Below are positions 22,264-33,047 of a stretch of DNA of 64,000 nucleotides, in pieces. The position numbers were made by a program, and so were the translations under genes. The DNA is from Castanea sativa (Eukaryota > Streptophyta > Magnoliopsida > Fagales > Fagaceae), in the NCBI RefSeq assembly GCF_040712315.1, contig NC_134013.1:30291001-30355000 (forward strand), given 5' to 3'. The notes under the pieces were generated by a model. The model was not told the origin of the DNA, made no database searches, and worked only from the letters and a program-made list of their open reading frames with translations. How positions within the stretch are numbered: position 1 is the stretch's first letter; the number at the start of each line of letters is the position of its first letter.

Positions 22264-22695
22264 AGGAAAAAAAACCCTATAGCCGCATTTTTAAAACGCA
22301 ACTATAGCCAAATTATAAAAAAAAAATGAACAAAAAAGCTATATCCGCATTTTTAAAATGTGATTGTAGCTGTCCCCTATAGCTGCATTTTAAAAATGCG
22401 GCTAAAATATGTCCTACACCCGGCTAATGTATAATCTATAGCCACAATTTATAGCCACGTTTTTAAAACACGGCTACAGCTATCCCCTTAAAATGTAGCT
22501 AAAATATGTCCTATAGCCGTGTTTCTAAAAACGCGGCCATAGGTTTGCAAAAATGCGACTATAGACCTGTCTAACCTACAGTTACAGGATTTAGGCAACG
22601 ACTGAAAACCCAACTATAAAAAACACGACTATAGCCCGAATTGACCTATAGCCATGTTTCATGAGGATTTTTTTTTTTTTTTTTTTTGTGTAGTG
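22264..22695. mobile_element. Small CACTA-like non-autonomous element
   Basis: The right end is a T-tract followed by GTGTAGTG, the inverse of CACTACAC, which fits CACTA transposon ends. The interior holds about ten copies, on both strands, of a CTATAGCCGC.TTTTAAAA motif, resembling the sub-terminal transposase-binding repeats of such elements. The left end (AGGAAAAAAAACCCTATAGCC) has lost a recognisable CACTAC. No open frame of note, and no 3-bp target duplication confirmed. Confidence 0.55.
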
Positions 22696-22854
22696 TATAC
22701 AAGTGTTAAAACAAAGAGTAACTAACTAACTAACTAACTATAAGTCAAAACTACAAGCCGTTTAACTCTCCACTAATCTATCCTATATGTAGTTTATGTA
22801 CACAGCTACAATACAGTGTTGCAATGCATCATACAAAATAATCAATCTTTAACA
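22696..22854. repeat. Right member of a ~155-bp inverted repeat pair
   Basis: Inverted copy of 17937-18087, ending ATCTTTAACA. It directly abuts the CACTA-like end. From 22855 to 23161 the sequence is AT-rich and increasingly similar to the 3' flank of the intact UGT gene. Confidence 0.85.
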
Positions 22855-23161
22855 TAAATCGAAGTTGTCATTGAAGAGAAAAATTGATGGAATAATCTCT
22901 TTTGTAAAGAATTGCCATAGAGATTGCCCCAGGCCCCACTCCCATTTTGAAAGAGCAGAGACAAAACACCTATAATCCAACCTCATCTCACCCCATGAAA
23001 TTTTTTAATGTATATGATCCATGCATGTGTGTTTGTGTGTTAAAGATGTAATAAAGGCAAGTGATGGCATTTGACAAACAAAAGAAATAATTTGAAATAA
23101 ATTCAAGACAAAGCACAAGAAAGCACACCATACTGATCCTTATCATGTTCTAGTAAGGACA

Positions 23162-24559
23162 TCATTTTTTGTGTCTCTTCCATAACTGAGCCACCTCAGC
23201 CAGTGATTTTGTAGACGACCCATCTTTGCTCAATGCCTTTTCAGTTGCATCTTTCAAATCTTTCATTTTGTTCCAAAGCAATTTTCCTTCTTCTCCTTCA
23301 ATTAGGCTTCTCGAGTAGTTTGCAATATCTTTGCGTCCTACCAGACCATTATCATTCATTTTGACCCTAAATGCAACCTTCAAATCATCAGCTAGCAATG
23401 TAGCATTCAACCGTTGCTCAGCATAGAGTGGCCATGCAATCAATGACACGCCATACATAATGCTCTTTAGAATTGAGTTCCACCCATAATGGGTCAAGAA
23501 CCCCCCGATCAAGCCATGGCTTAGGACCTGAATTTAAGGAGCCCAAGAGGGCACCACTAGACCCACCTGTTTGGTCCTCTCTAAGAACCCCTTGGGAAGA
23601 AAATAAAAAGGGTCATTGATGCTCTGGACGCTAAAGTAAGTAGCATTGGCTACTTTTTAGTGTAACCTTTGTTCACTCATTTCAAGTCCTAAGGCCAATT
23701 CATTTAGTTGCTCATGTGAAAGAGTCCCACCACTACCAAATGAAACATATAACACTGACTCACTTGGCTGCTTATCCAATCACCTCAAACACTGACTCAT
23801 ACACCCTACGATCTGAACCGGACTGAATTAGCGGTCCAACGGGTAAACTGGTGGCTTGCCATCTCCTCCTTTCTTCAAAGCTTCAAAAGCACCAGGCTCC
23901 AAATCTATGAAGCTGTTAACCATAATTCCAGCAGCAAGAGAGTATCGTTTGGTACTGAATTTAATCCTTTCGTAGGCCGCATTCTTTCTATCTTGCTTTG
24001 GGTCTGAAAAATCACTCCCATGGATCCGCACACATCTAGGTAATTTGAGTGGTTCAGGCAAGTCTCTATACTCACAAGAGAAATTTTGATCAAGCTCAGG
24101 TATATAAAAGCTCAACAACGAAACCATCGCGTTTGTAGTGTAAAAAATGTAAGACGAAACATCGAATTTGCTAGCCACATCAAAAGCATCCGAACCAAAT
24201 ACATCAACCACCAAGGCCACTAGCCGAGTTGACTCAGCTAAGACCTTGAATGAGTCTTGTAGAGCAGGGAGGGATCGTGTTAGCCTAAGTCTGATCCTGG
24301 TTTCAATTTTAACATCCTCAGGGTGGTCATCACTCATCAAAGCTTACAGGAGGAAGATGGAGGATATGGCATCGGGAAGGGATTCAAGAATAGCTTTTTG
24401 AGGTTTCATTGGTGACCCATCAGTGGTAATAATGAAGGTAACTGAGAAACCATGGTGAAGGACGAGTCGCTTGGCGAGTTCAACGAGTGGCATTAGGTGA
24501 CCCATCTCTGGGCTAGGAATAATAGCTATGTGGGGTGACATTTGTTGAGTGTGTTCCAT
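23162..24559 (-). pseudogene. UGT72-type glycosyltransferase pseudogene
   Basis: Aligns over its whole length with the intact UGT gene at 1584-3011. The start codon and N-terminus are kept (MEHTQQMSPHIAII), but the PSPGMGH motif has Gly changed to Glu. Breaks in order: a frameshift near 24342, frame loss near 23828 after VYPLDR, a short deletion with a stop near 23662 (after MSEQRLH), and a TAA at 23534-23536 that replaces Gln at PSPG box position 4. The HCGWNS core has become HYGWNS and GVPLIAW is GVSLIAW. The C-terminal 116 codons stay open. The flanks are also duplicated on both sides. With a damaged donor site and multiple stops it cannot encode an enzyme. Confidence 0.95.
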
Positions 24560-24938
24560 GAATGGAGCTTAATTATGACAATCAATGAAATGTTTTTATG
24601 CGCTAGAATAATTTAGCCTTCTTACAATAGCTAGGTTTGCGTAGTTTGACAACTAATCGGTTTGAAACTTTGGTCAATGATATGAAGAAGCCAAGGTATG
24701 CTTACGAATTACGACGAAGATAATTATTTTATACAGGTGTGTGAAGGAAATACATCTTTCACTTGTCAAATAACTTAAAGGATGTTTAAACAACAATTTA
24801 CGGTGTTTAAACACTATATATATATTGATTATTAAGCACCCTGTTGGCGACATGATCTAGGTACTGCCGCGTGGTGAATACTTCTCAAACGAAGTCAGTA
24901 ATCAATTTTATATATTCATGAAAAGTTCAGATAGAAGC
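24560..24938 (-). other. Upstream flank of the UGT pseudogene
   Basis: Holds shortened copies of blocks found upstream of the intact gene (3060-3320), including TTACGAATTACGA and GCCGCGTGGTGA. A short (TA)n tract lies near 24815. Confidence 0.6.
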
Positions 24939-24946
24939 GTTCTATA

Positions 24947-25428
24947 CAGGGTGGTCGATACTGTACCGGTACCGGCCGTACCGGCCGGTATGTACCGTAC
25001 CGGTCAGTGCACCGGTACCGGTACACTTCTATTTTGTACCGGAAAAAATACCGGCTGTACCAGTCGCGTACCGGCCATACCGGCCAATTTCGGGCAATAC
25101 CGGCCAATACCGGGCGTACCGGCCGGTACAGAAAAAAAACTTTTTTTTTTTTTTAGTTTTGTAATTTTTGAATTTTTATAAGGACATAATAATAACTTAT
25201 TTACACTAACTTATTAGTATTATTTGTTTTTTTAGTATGCAATGAACAACTAAGCTTTCTATTTTTTATATTGTGTTTTTTTTTTCCTTTTAATTAATAC
25301 TAAAGTTTAAAACTATGAATAATTTTTTCTGAATTGAGGTAATATTTTATGATAAACTTTTATATTTACTATAATATAAGTGAAATATTATATGCTTATA
25401 ACCATGGTTCTAGAGATTTTAGTGTGTG

Positions 25429-25459
<31 letters not shown>

Positions 25460-25565
25460 AAATAGCGGTAAACCCGAAACGGTACACCGGTATTGACCGG
25501 TATCCGAAATATATCGTACCGGTGGCCAAACCGGTACAGCCTCCGGTACGGTATTGACTTCCTTG
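24947..25565. mobile_element. hAT-type non-autonomous element rich in CCGGTA repeats
   Basis: 619 bp, flanked by a perfect 8-bp duplication GTTCTATA (24939-24946 and 25566-25573), the size made by hAT transposases. The ends are imperfect inverted repeats, CAGGGTGGTCGATAC and the inverse of GTATTGACTTCCTTG. Next to both ends are many copies of ACCGGTAC/CCGGCC, which make the left 180 bp strikingly GC-rich and self-complementary. The middle is AT-rich with an (AT)n tract near 25434-25458. No coding capacity. Confidence 0.85.
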
Positions 25566-25573
25566 GTTCTATA

Positions 25574-28133
25574 ATCTATGACCGGTTGAATTCTACAATG
25601 CCAGCACCACTAATAATTCTTTGGAAAGCTACCCAACTATTATCATTATAGAAATATTCTTTAGACCATGGAAGTATATGAAACATTGAAACCATCAATT
25701 AAAAATTTGAAACTAAAGCAAAAGGAACAATACTTTCAGTAAAAAGTGCAAAATCATAAGGATGAAAAAAACTACTTGATGAGGGAACATTACTGCCACC
25801 ACCATAATCATTATCGTCATACCCAATTACAGAACTACCTTCTTTACATTGAAACTCCATTCAAAATTATTAACAATCGTTTATAACTTCAATTACTTCC
25901 TACTTGAATAATTTAAAATTTTCCTTCATTGCCTTGGCTGGCTTTGAAAACATGCAAGAATCATTTAGAAATCCTACTAAAACAGCAAATCTTTCACCAG
26001 CTGTTTTATAACGCATGTCAAACCTCACTTGAACTCTTTGACATTCAGCTCGTCTTTGTCTTTTCTATGCTTTCTTTCTTTGAAAAATATATTGGACAAA
26101 CCTGACTGTGAACAAATAAGTAAATCACAGCCACAACAGCTGAGCCAATCACCTCATCATTTTTTCCCTATATGCTCAAATTTTCCAAAATTAGTACTCT
26201 TCTTTTTACTAAATCTGAGATCTTTTAACCCACTCAAGCATTGTTTACTTTTATGTTCTTCACATATAAACAATCACTCAAACTTGTTTTCATAACTCAC
26301 AGCTTCCCTGGCCCTGCAACCCATCCCAACAATTTCTATCTACAAGAAGCTTCCACCATTACCATGTGTTTCCAAATAATTTTTTATGCAAATTGTAGCA
26401 TTACTAATTAGCAGTTAGCATATAAGTACTAGAAATAACAAAATCTGCATATAACACATTGAATTCTTTCTACCTAGCAACTATGATAACGCATAACAGT
26501 AAGCCACAAAAATCCTACCTAATTAGAGCTTTGCAGGAATAAGTGCAACCAAATATCCATCCTAGGCAGCAAAAATCCAGACACTAAAAGAAGAACAAAA
26601 AACAACAACAACAACAACAAGTGAAACCTGACACACATCAATCTAGAAAAGCAAAAAGAGCACAGAAACAATTACCCAATTGAAATTAAAAGGAAGAGTT
26701 TCATGTACTTCGAATGTACATTCTCAATTGCGCAAGTTCATGTCATCTTTTCGACATTGCCTCTTGCATTTGCACATCCTTGTCATTCTCAAAACTTATT
26801 CTAACTTGAAAGTTGAAACACCTAAGTAATTTCAACCAAAAAAAATATTTTTTTCCGAAATAATCAGTAATATTATTAATAAAATTGGAGTACAAACACA
26901 AATCCAAAAGCAACCATTAACTAAAAAAGACTAAATATGTACAAACACCAAGGCAACTACAAAAACTATTGGCAAAACTACAGTTACAACCCAACTGAAA
27001 ATAGAAAATTAAAACCTACATATTACAATATGAAACAAACCAAGACAAAAACCTTAAGATTAACAACTTTGATTACAATAACAATACTCAATAGTAAGAT
27101 TAAAAGCTTTGGTTCTATTGGAAAAAGAATCCTTAAAATAACACACAAAAGAGGAAAAGGAAAAAAAATTCATAGTTTTTTCTTAAATTTTACTAACTAG
27201 TCAAAAAACCTTGTAAGAATACTTTTAATATAAAATTAACAATTTCCTAGACTAGTGCAATGAGTAAAAAATGCTTTCATCAAAATTAAGAAATTGTTAT
27301 AAATTTCTTATATTTAAAAAATAAATAATTTTCCTTGATTGTGGTGTTACCTTTAATTAAAAAATAACAAACTTTTCAATCTTTTAAATGAGTAGTAAAT
27401 ATCTTCATTAAAATTACGAAATTGAATTGACATTTGTCACAAAATTAGAGCTTAATTGAAATCCAATTTAAAAATTTAATTGAATTTTCTCTTAGTTTTG
27501 ACTTTATATATATATATATAGCCGAGTAACTCTTAAACCAGGTATAATTTGAACTATATACGTATGTAATTATGATTATTTTTACAAATCAATATATATA
27601 TATATATATATATATGAGTTTTACTCCTTTTTTTTATAGTTTCTTTTGTTTATTGAGTTTTTTTTATAGTTTATTTATATTATGCTTTTCATCTTTTACA
27701 CAACATTGACTCACCTAAAACAAATTCAAAAAAAAAAAAAAAAGATAGGACATGTGGTGCAAAATTATATAACAATTAGAATCCAATTTAAAATCTAATT
27801 GAATTTTCTCTCGACTTTAGCGTGTGTGTGTATCTTCATGCTTAAATTTAGCAATAAATAAATAAAATTCAATTATTTAATTAATGCCAAATGACCATTA
27901 CATTTTATAAATCCAATCAATTTTCCTATTTGAAATTTTGAATATAACTATTTTAGAGGAATTCTTTTTTTTTTTAAATTTAAGTGTATAACTTGGACAT
28001 ATATTTGGGTATATTATTATTTTGATCCCAACGTTTGAAAAAATATTCTTATGTATCTGACGGTTAAAATATATTATTTTTTTAATACCACATAGACAAC
28101 CACTGCCACCACGTGTCATCAACTTAATAAAAT
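25574..28133. other. AT-rich intergenic DNA
   Basis: No gene confirmed. On the minus strand 25810-26010 has a fairly gene-like stretch (a 38-codon open piece starting MRYKTAGERFAVLVGF), but frames break quickly and I cannot name it. (TA)n tracts occur at 27507-27522 and 27591-27615. A ~50-bp segment around TCCAATTTAAAA...GAATTTTCTCT is repeated at about 27460 and 27785. Confidence 0.5.
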
Positions 28134-28750
28134 AAAGGTCAAAATACACGTTTGATCCCCACATTTTGGGTCAATTCTCATTTTGATTCCTAAATTGATT
28201 TTGAGCCTAAATCAATCCCTTATTTCAGAAAAATCATTTATGTCTGGTCCCTAACGTCAGCCCACTAAAAAAAAGTCCTAGGTGGCAAACAGAGGTCCTA
28301 CATGTCAAGGCTACTCATCTAAATAATATTATAATTAACCTACGTGTACCACTTACACCCACATGACCCAGTCACATCATCTTCCCACCACTTAGCCCAC
28401 CATGTGACCTTCACGTGACCCCACTCCTCAACTACCTTCATTGATGACAAACCTAAAACCACAAAATTTCACTTGAACCCTAAAATCCCCAAATCAGCTC
28501 GTCTTCCTCCTCCTCGTTCCTGAGAAAACTCAAGCCCATTTCTCGAAAAACCTAATCGGTGAAGCGAGCCATCGATTCCCTAAAAAATAACAATGAATTA
28601 GAACAAAGAGAAGGATTTTAAGTTCGAACCTAAGAACAATAATGTGATTGGAAGAGGGAGAACGTGGCAATTTCAAGTTCAAATCTGACTCTAAGTTTAA
28701 AGTTGGAATTTGAGAACGATAATATGGTTTAAGTTTAAAGTTCGAAAAGG

Positions 28751-28789
<39 letters not shown>

Positions 28790-29100
28790 TTAACTTTTAA
28801 CACTTCCTCTTTATCTCTATGTATGTATCTCTATCTCTCTCATCGATTAGGGACCACACTTCTCGAACTTTAATATGCTTTTTATTTGTATAATGTCATC
28901 TGTTTGGCCTTTAGGGATCAAGGTGGTCCATGTGTGTTCCCTGTTATCAGTAAATTTTATATATATATATTGTTTTATGTTCCATGTTGGAGGATATTGT
29001 TTTGAATATATAGTGTCAGTGTATGTTTGACTGTTGGTTGAGTTTTGTCTTTATTATATTGGATTAAAATATGTTGACTATATAATTCATACATACAGAA
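28134..29100 (+). mobile_element. Probable 5' end and leader of a Mutator-like element (MULE)
   Basis: The stretch from about 28134 (GATCCCCACATTTTGGGTC, CTCATTTTGATTCC, then TGGTCCCTAACGTCAG) has the wording usual for plant MULE terminal regions. It is followed by about 900 bp without genes, a (CT)n tract at 28753-28787, and then the transposase start at 29101. The exact end and the right terminal repeat were not identified. Confidence 0.4.
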
Positions 29101-29750
29101 TGGACGAGTTCTTTACTCTGTATGTGCATCATAGTGGGTATTTTAGTGAAAATCCTCAAGAATATGTGGGGGTGATGTGGGGATAATAGATTATTGTGAC
29201 CCTGATAAGTGGTCTAAAGTAAAAATTGAGTCTATTTGTAAAGATTTTGGGTATAAATCTGTTAGCAGGCTGTGCTATAAAATGCTTGGGGATAATAAGG
29301 AGGGTAGGATGCTCCACTTGATTAATGATGATTGATGATGCAATGTTCATGACAGATTTGGTGAGGAGTCAGGGACAGATTCATGTACATGTAGAGCATC
29401 CAATGTATGAGCATATCTTTATTAATGGTGGTAATGGTGTGACTCTAGATCTTGTTATAGAGCCTGAGAATGTAGAGCCTTTGGATGTTAGTGAACTTGA
29501 TGGGTACACTTCTAGTGAACCTGAACTTGCTTATAATGGTTATTATAATGGCCAAGGCTATTTTTGTAGTAGTGGTTTTAATGATGATGATGAGTTCTGT
29601 GATGGTGATGATTATTTTGATGGTCATCAGTACTTCTATGAGGGTGATAGGGATGATAGAGATGGTAGGGACGGTGGTGTTGATGATGAGGTTGGTTGGG
29701 ATGGTGGTCATGATAAGGGTGGTATGGGTGCTGCTTATGGCAATCTTGAT
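29101..29750 (+). pseudogene. MULE transposase, N-terminal part, broken
   Basis: Starts MDEFFTLYVHHSGYFSENP, the N-terminus common to plant MuDR-type transposases. A one-base loss near 29170 shifts the frame into WSKVEIESICKDFGYKS and YKMLGDNKEGRMLHLIND; a second shift near 29330 opens an Asp/Gly-rich acidic region (DGDDYFDGHQYFYEGDRD). The frame is cut by an LTR-bounded insertion after codon AAYGNLD at 29750 and resumes at 35412. Together with the second piece this is the DNA-binding half of the transposase. Confidence 0.8.
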
Positions 29751-30469
29751 TGTCAACACCTTGCGGCTGCACGACCACCCATCGCGACGACACTTGCATG
29801 CCTTCTCTATCTCGGTGCAAGAGATGATGGTATGGAGGTGTGTCGTACCCATGGTTTTAAAAACCAATGCGGTTAAAGAATCGAAAAATGGAGTGGTTAT
29901 CGGTTTTGTGGTCTAACTAGGGTCCGACTGGTGGTCAAACCGGTAATGTCATAAATATTTAATTAATAAATTTTAAAATTATAAAAATATATAATAAGTT
30001 TATGACTATTACTATATCTTGTTATAATATATAATAAATTTTTTATAAAAAAAAAAAATTAAGTGAGTTTTCACCATTTATATTAGAAAAAAATGTAACT
30101 AAACATATTAACATTACAATATCATCCTTAAAACAAATTAAAATAATTAGTGGCATAGACGGCCATCACTATAAAAAAGTTGTACTCAATCTTGAAAGCT
30201 TGTATAGAATTCTTTATTTTCTTTTATGACATAAATTGTAATTGTTGATTATAAAAATAATATTAAAAAAAAAAAGTGTAGTTGTTGATCTCATAAATTA
30301 TATTATGAAATTATTAATATAAGAAAATAGTAATTGGTTTTTTATGAAATCATTTTAAAGAAAAGTGTAGTAAATTTTAAGTTATTTCATTTGATTAACA
30401 AAAACAATCCTCTTAAAAAAGAAAAGCAAACAAACATGAAAAAGAAAAAAAAATCATCCTTGTGACTAG

Positions 30470-30960
30470 GGCTGTCCAAACAACCTGCAAAACCAACCCA
30501 CCCAGCTAAACCGACTTGACTCGAACCGTCCACCGCCCGATCTGAATACTCTGGCAATCGGGTCCTTGGTTTCCAAAACTAATTCTGGCAGGTCGGCGGC
30601 AGGTCTCTTCTTCCAAAACTCGAGCCACCCAACTCGACCAAACTATAAATGGGTTAAAAGGTTTGTCAAAACTCACCCTTAGACTCAATTCTTCTACTCT
30701 CACTCTCTCCTCTAACGATCTCTCTACTCTTCGCCAATCTCTACTCTTCGCTAATCTCTACTTGTCGCCGATCTTTGCTCATCATCGTCGATCTTTACCA
30801 CTTTGTTGTCAAACTTTGCTCTTCGTCCGCAACGTCGCTAGCTCGTCTTCACCTCCATCTCTCTGGTTCGATCTCTCTATTCTCAATCACTCGGTCTCTA
30901 TCTCCAATTCGCCTCCATCACTAACATCACCCACTCGCCCTCACCAATTCAGATCTATGA

Positions 30961-31037
<77 letters not shown>

Positions 31038-31350
31038 GTTCAAGCTCTTATTCTCTATTTATTTGGGTTTGTAGATCTGTTATTTTATTTGGGTTTGTTA
31101 ATACATTCTTTGGGTTTGTAGTTGTAGATCTTTTGAATCGTTGGTTTTGTTCTTTGGGTTTGTGTTTGATCTTTGTATTTTCGGTCAAAATCAAAGCTAA
31201 CCGCCGTCCACATGAGCCTGAACCAACTCGATGGTAGCTTTTCATGGTCAGCGGTAGGTTTGGAACTTTTCCACCCGATCTTATCGAGTCGGTTACAGGT
31301 TGGGCACAAACCCGACCCGAACCGACTCGTGGACACTAGACAGCCGTACT
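30470..31350. mobile_element. Nested element with inverted CCGACTCG-rich ends
   Basis: The left side (GGGCTGTCCAAACAACC, then ACCGACTTGACTCGAACC) is an inverted relative of the right side (CCCGACCCGAACCGACTCG, then TGGACACTAGACAGCC). Such GGGCTGTCCA ends occur in plant hAT-like non-autonomous elements. It carries a long (CT)n tract at 30964-31035. Target duplication not established. An open frame at 30663-31121 is mostly the CT repeat and is not taken as a gene. Confidence 0.45.
30964..31035. repeat. (CT)n microsatellite, ~36 units
   Basis: Uninterrupted CT run inside the nested element. Confidence 0.95.
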
Positions 31351-31679
31351 CGTGAGTTATTTGTGCAGTTGTGCTATTTTACCAAATGTCCAAAAGTACC
31401 AAAACTATCCACCACACAAACTAATATCATTTCCTTAAATAATAAAAAATAAGAAAAAAAGTAAAAAAAAAAATAAAAAGAGTCCACAACCCTAATGCCC
31501 TATATAAATACTAAGTGCAGCCCAACCACCCACTTACTCTTAGACCACATCTAAATTCCTCTCCCTCTCACGGATTTCAAATCTAATAAATTTCTCAGTT
31601 TTCATAGCTGCCCACTTGCTCTTTCATTAATTTAAATTTCTAGATTTCAAACCTCCATTGTTACAGATTTCAAATCTAA

Positions 31680-31716
<37 letters not shown>

Positions 31717-33017
31717 GGCAGTGATGGCATTGGCACTGTGGCACACTAAGAAATCTATGGTGTGCCTCTAAAAGGGAGTTGAAAGTTGAAAACTATGATA
31801 AAGATTTGCAAGTCAAAATCTGTAGATATGCTGTGAGTGTTTCGACTAAATATTCTTTTTCTTTCAATTTAAAATTATTTCAAGAGATTAAAAGACAAAA
31901 ACTAAGATCAAAAGTGCCTCTAATTGCTTTAACAACTGTGACTTTAGGATCATTTTGGCATTTTAACAAAACTATTCAAAAACCGATTGAGCCGTTTCGG
32001 TTTCCAGTTTTCATGTTTAACTGGTAGGTTTCCAGTTAATCTCGATTTTTTACAATTTTTCAGTTTTTAGTCATAATCAGACCAAATTAGTGGCCGTTTT
32101 TCGGTTGAACCAACCTGTTCGATCCGGTTTTTAAAACCATGGTTGTCCTTCGAGTGTGTGACTGGAATCTAAGTCGACTTTAGGGAAATTACTAAGGGTA
32201 AGTGAAGTCGCCACCAATCATTGGGTTTTTCTAAGGTGTGATTGGTCACCTGACTCTATTTGATTTTATTACCAATTCTTAAGTTCTGAAGTCTAGTTAC
32301 GTGTGGGGAAAGTGTTAGGCATCCCACAACGTTTGTCCGTAGACAGTCATTTGTTTTGGTAAAATAGTAATTTAAGGACATTGGCAATTGAAAACAAGCT
32401 ATTGGCTTTAGCTTTCGGGGATTTAAACATATTGGGCTTTGAGGTTTGGTTTTGGAATGGGTGTGGTCTTGATCGATACTTTCAAAGTGTGCTTAAAATC
32501 ATTGCCAAATTTCCATGGCGAAAATCCGGCAGCATTTCCCCTTATTTTTGTGGTGGAAATCCAGCAGGGCTTCGCCTCAAATGAGTCATAGCACACAAAA
32601 TGCTATTCTCACCAAACTTTCAACGTGAGAATACGGCAATGGGGATGCCTCATTTTCACAGCGAAAATCCGATTTAGTTTTGTGTTTGTTACGCTATGAT
32701 GCACTGGCAGGGTTTCGTGTTTGTGTATACGACGCGTATCGACATGCTCATACTGTGACAAGCCGAAGCCCTTTAAAGCATCAAGCATGTAGATGCGTGT
32801 CGCATACACGAGGAAATCAATGTCACTTGGTGACATGGATCAAGACAATCACACTGCGATAATCGTGCACACAATATAGCATGAATATGCACCTATAGCA
32901 TTTTCCTTGAGCGCATACCCACACTACAAAGTCAAAAGCACTCTTGATCAGCAAGGGCCACTCGCATAACCACAAGAGTCCATCATACAAAGTGCATGAT
33001 CACCCATGCATGCACAG

Positions 33018-33047
33018 GCGCGCGCGCGCGCACACACACACACACAT
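33018..33047. repeat. (GC)n(CA)n compound microsatellite
   Basis: GCGCGCGCGCGCG passes directly into CACACACACACACACA, inside the 29751-35406 LTR. Confidence 0.95.

Larger units (their letters stand above)
29850..32141. mobile_element. Element with CATGGTTTTAAAAACC inverted ends, nested in the LTR
   Basis: Left end CATGGTTTTAAAAACC, right end GGTTTTTAAAACCATG, inverted with a one-base length difference. The possible 8-bp flanks (GTCGTACC and GTTGTCCT) agree at five positions. Ends of this type are common in plant hAT-like elements. The interior has a TATA box (CTATATAAATA near 31500), a (CT)n tract at 31683-31714, no transposase frame, and another element at about 30470-31350. Confidence 0.55.

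Noticed and set aside
25810..26350. Possible minus-strand host gene (open pieces such as MRYKTAGERFAVLVGF)
   Set aside because: Short pieces in different frames without a recognisable family; not enough to call a gene.
29445..29867. Long minus-strand frame rich in Ile/Thr
   Set aside because: It is the complement of the Asp/Gly-rich acidic region of the MULE transposase, whose plus-strand content matches the family.
30663..31121. 152-codon frame with a long Ser/Leu repeat
   Set aside because: Over a quarter is the (CT)n tract and the rest has no recognisable content; it lies inside a non-autonomous element.
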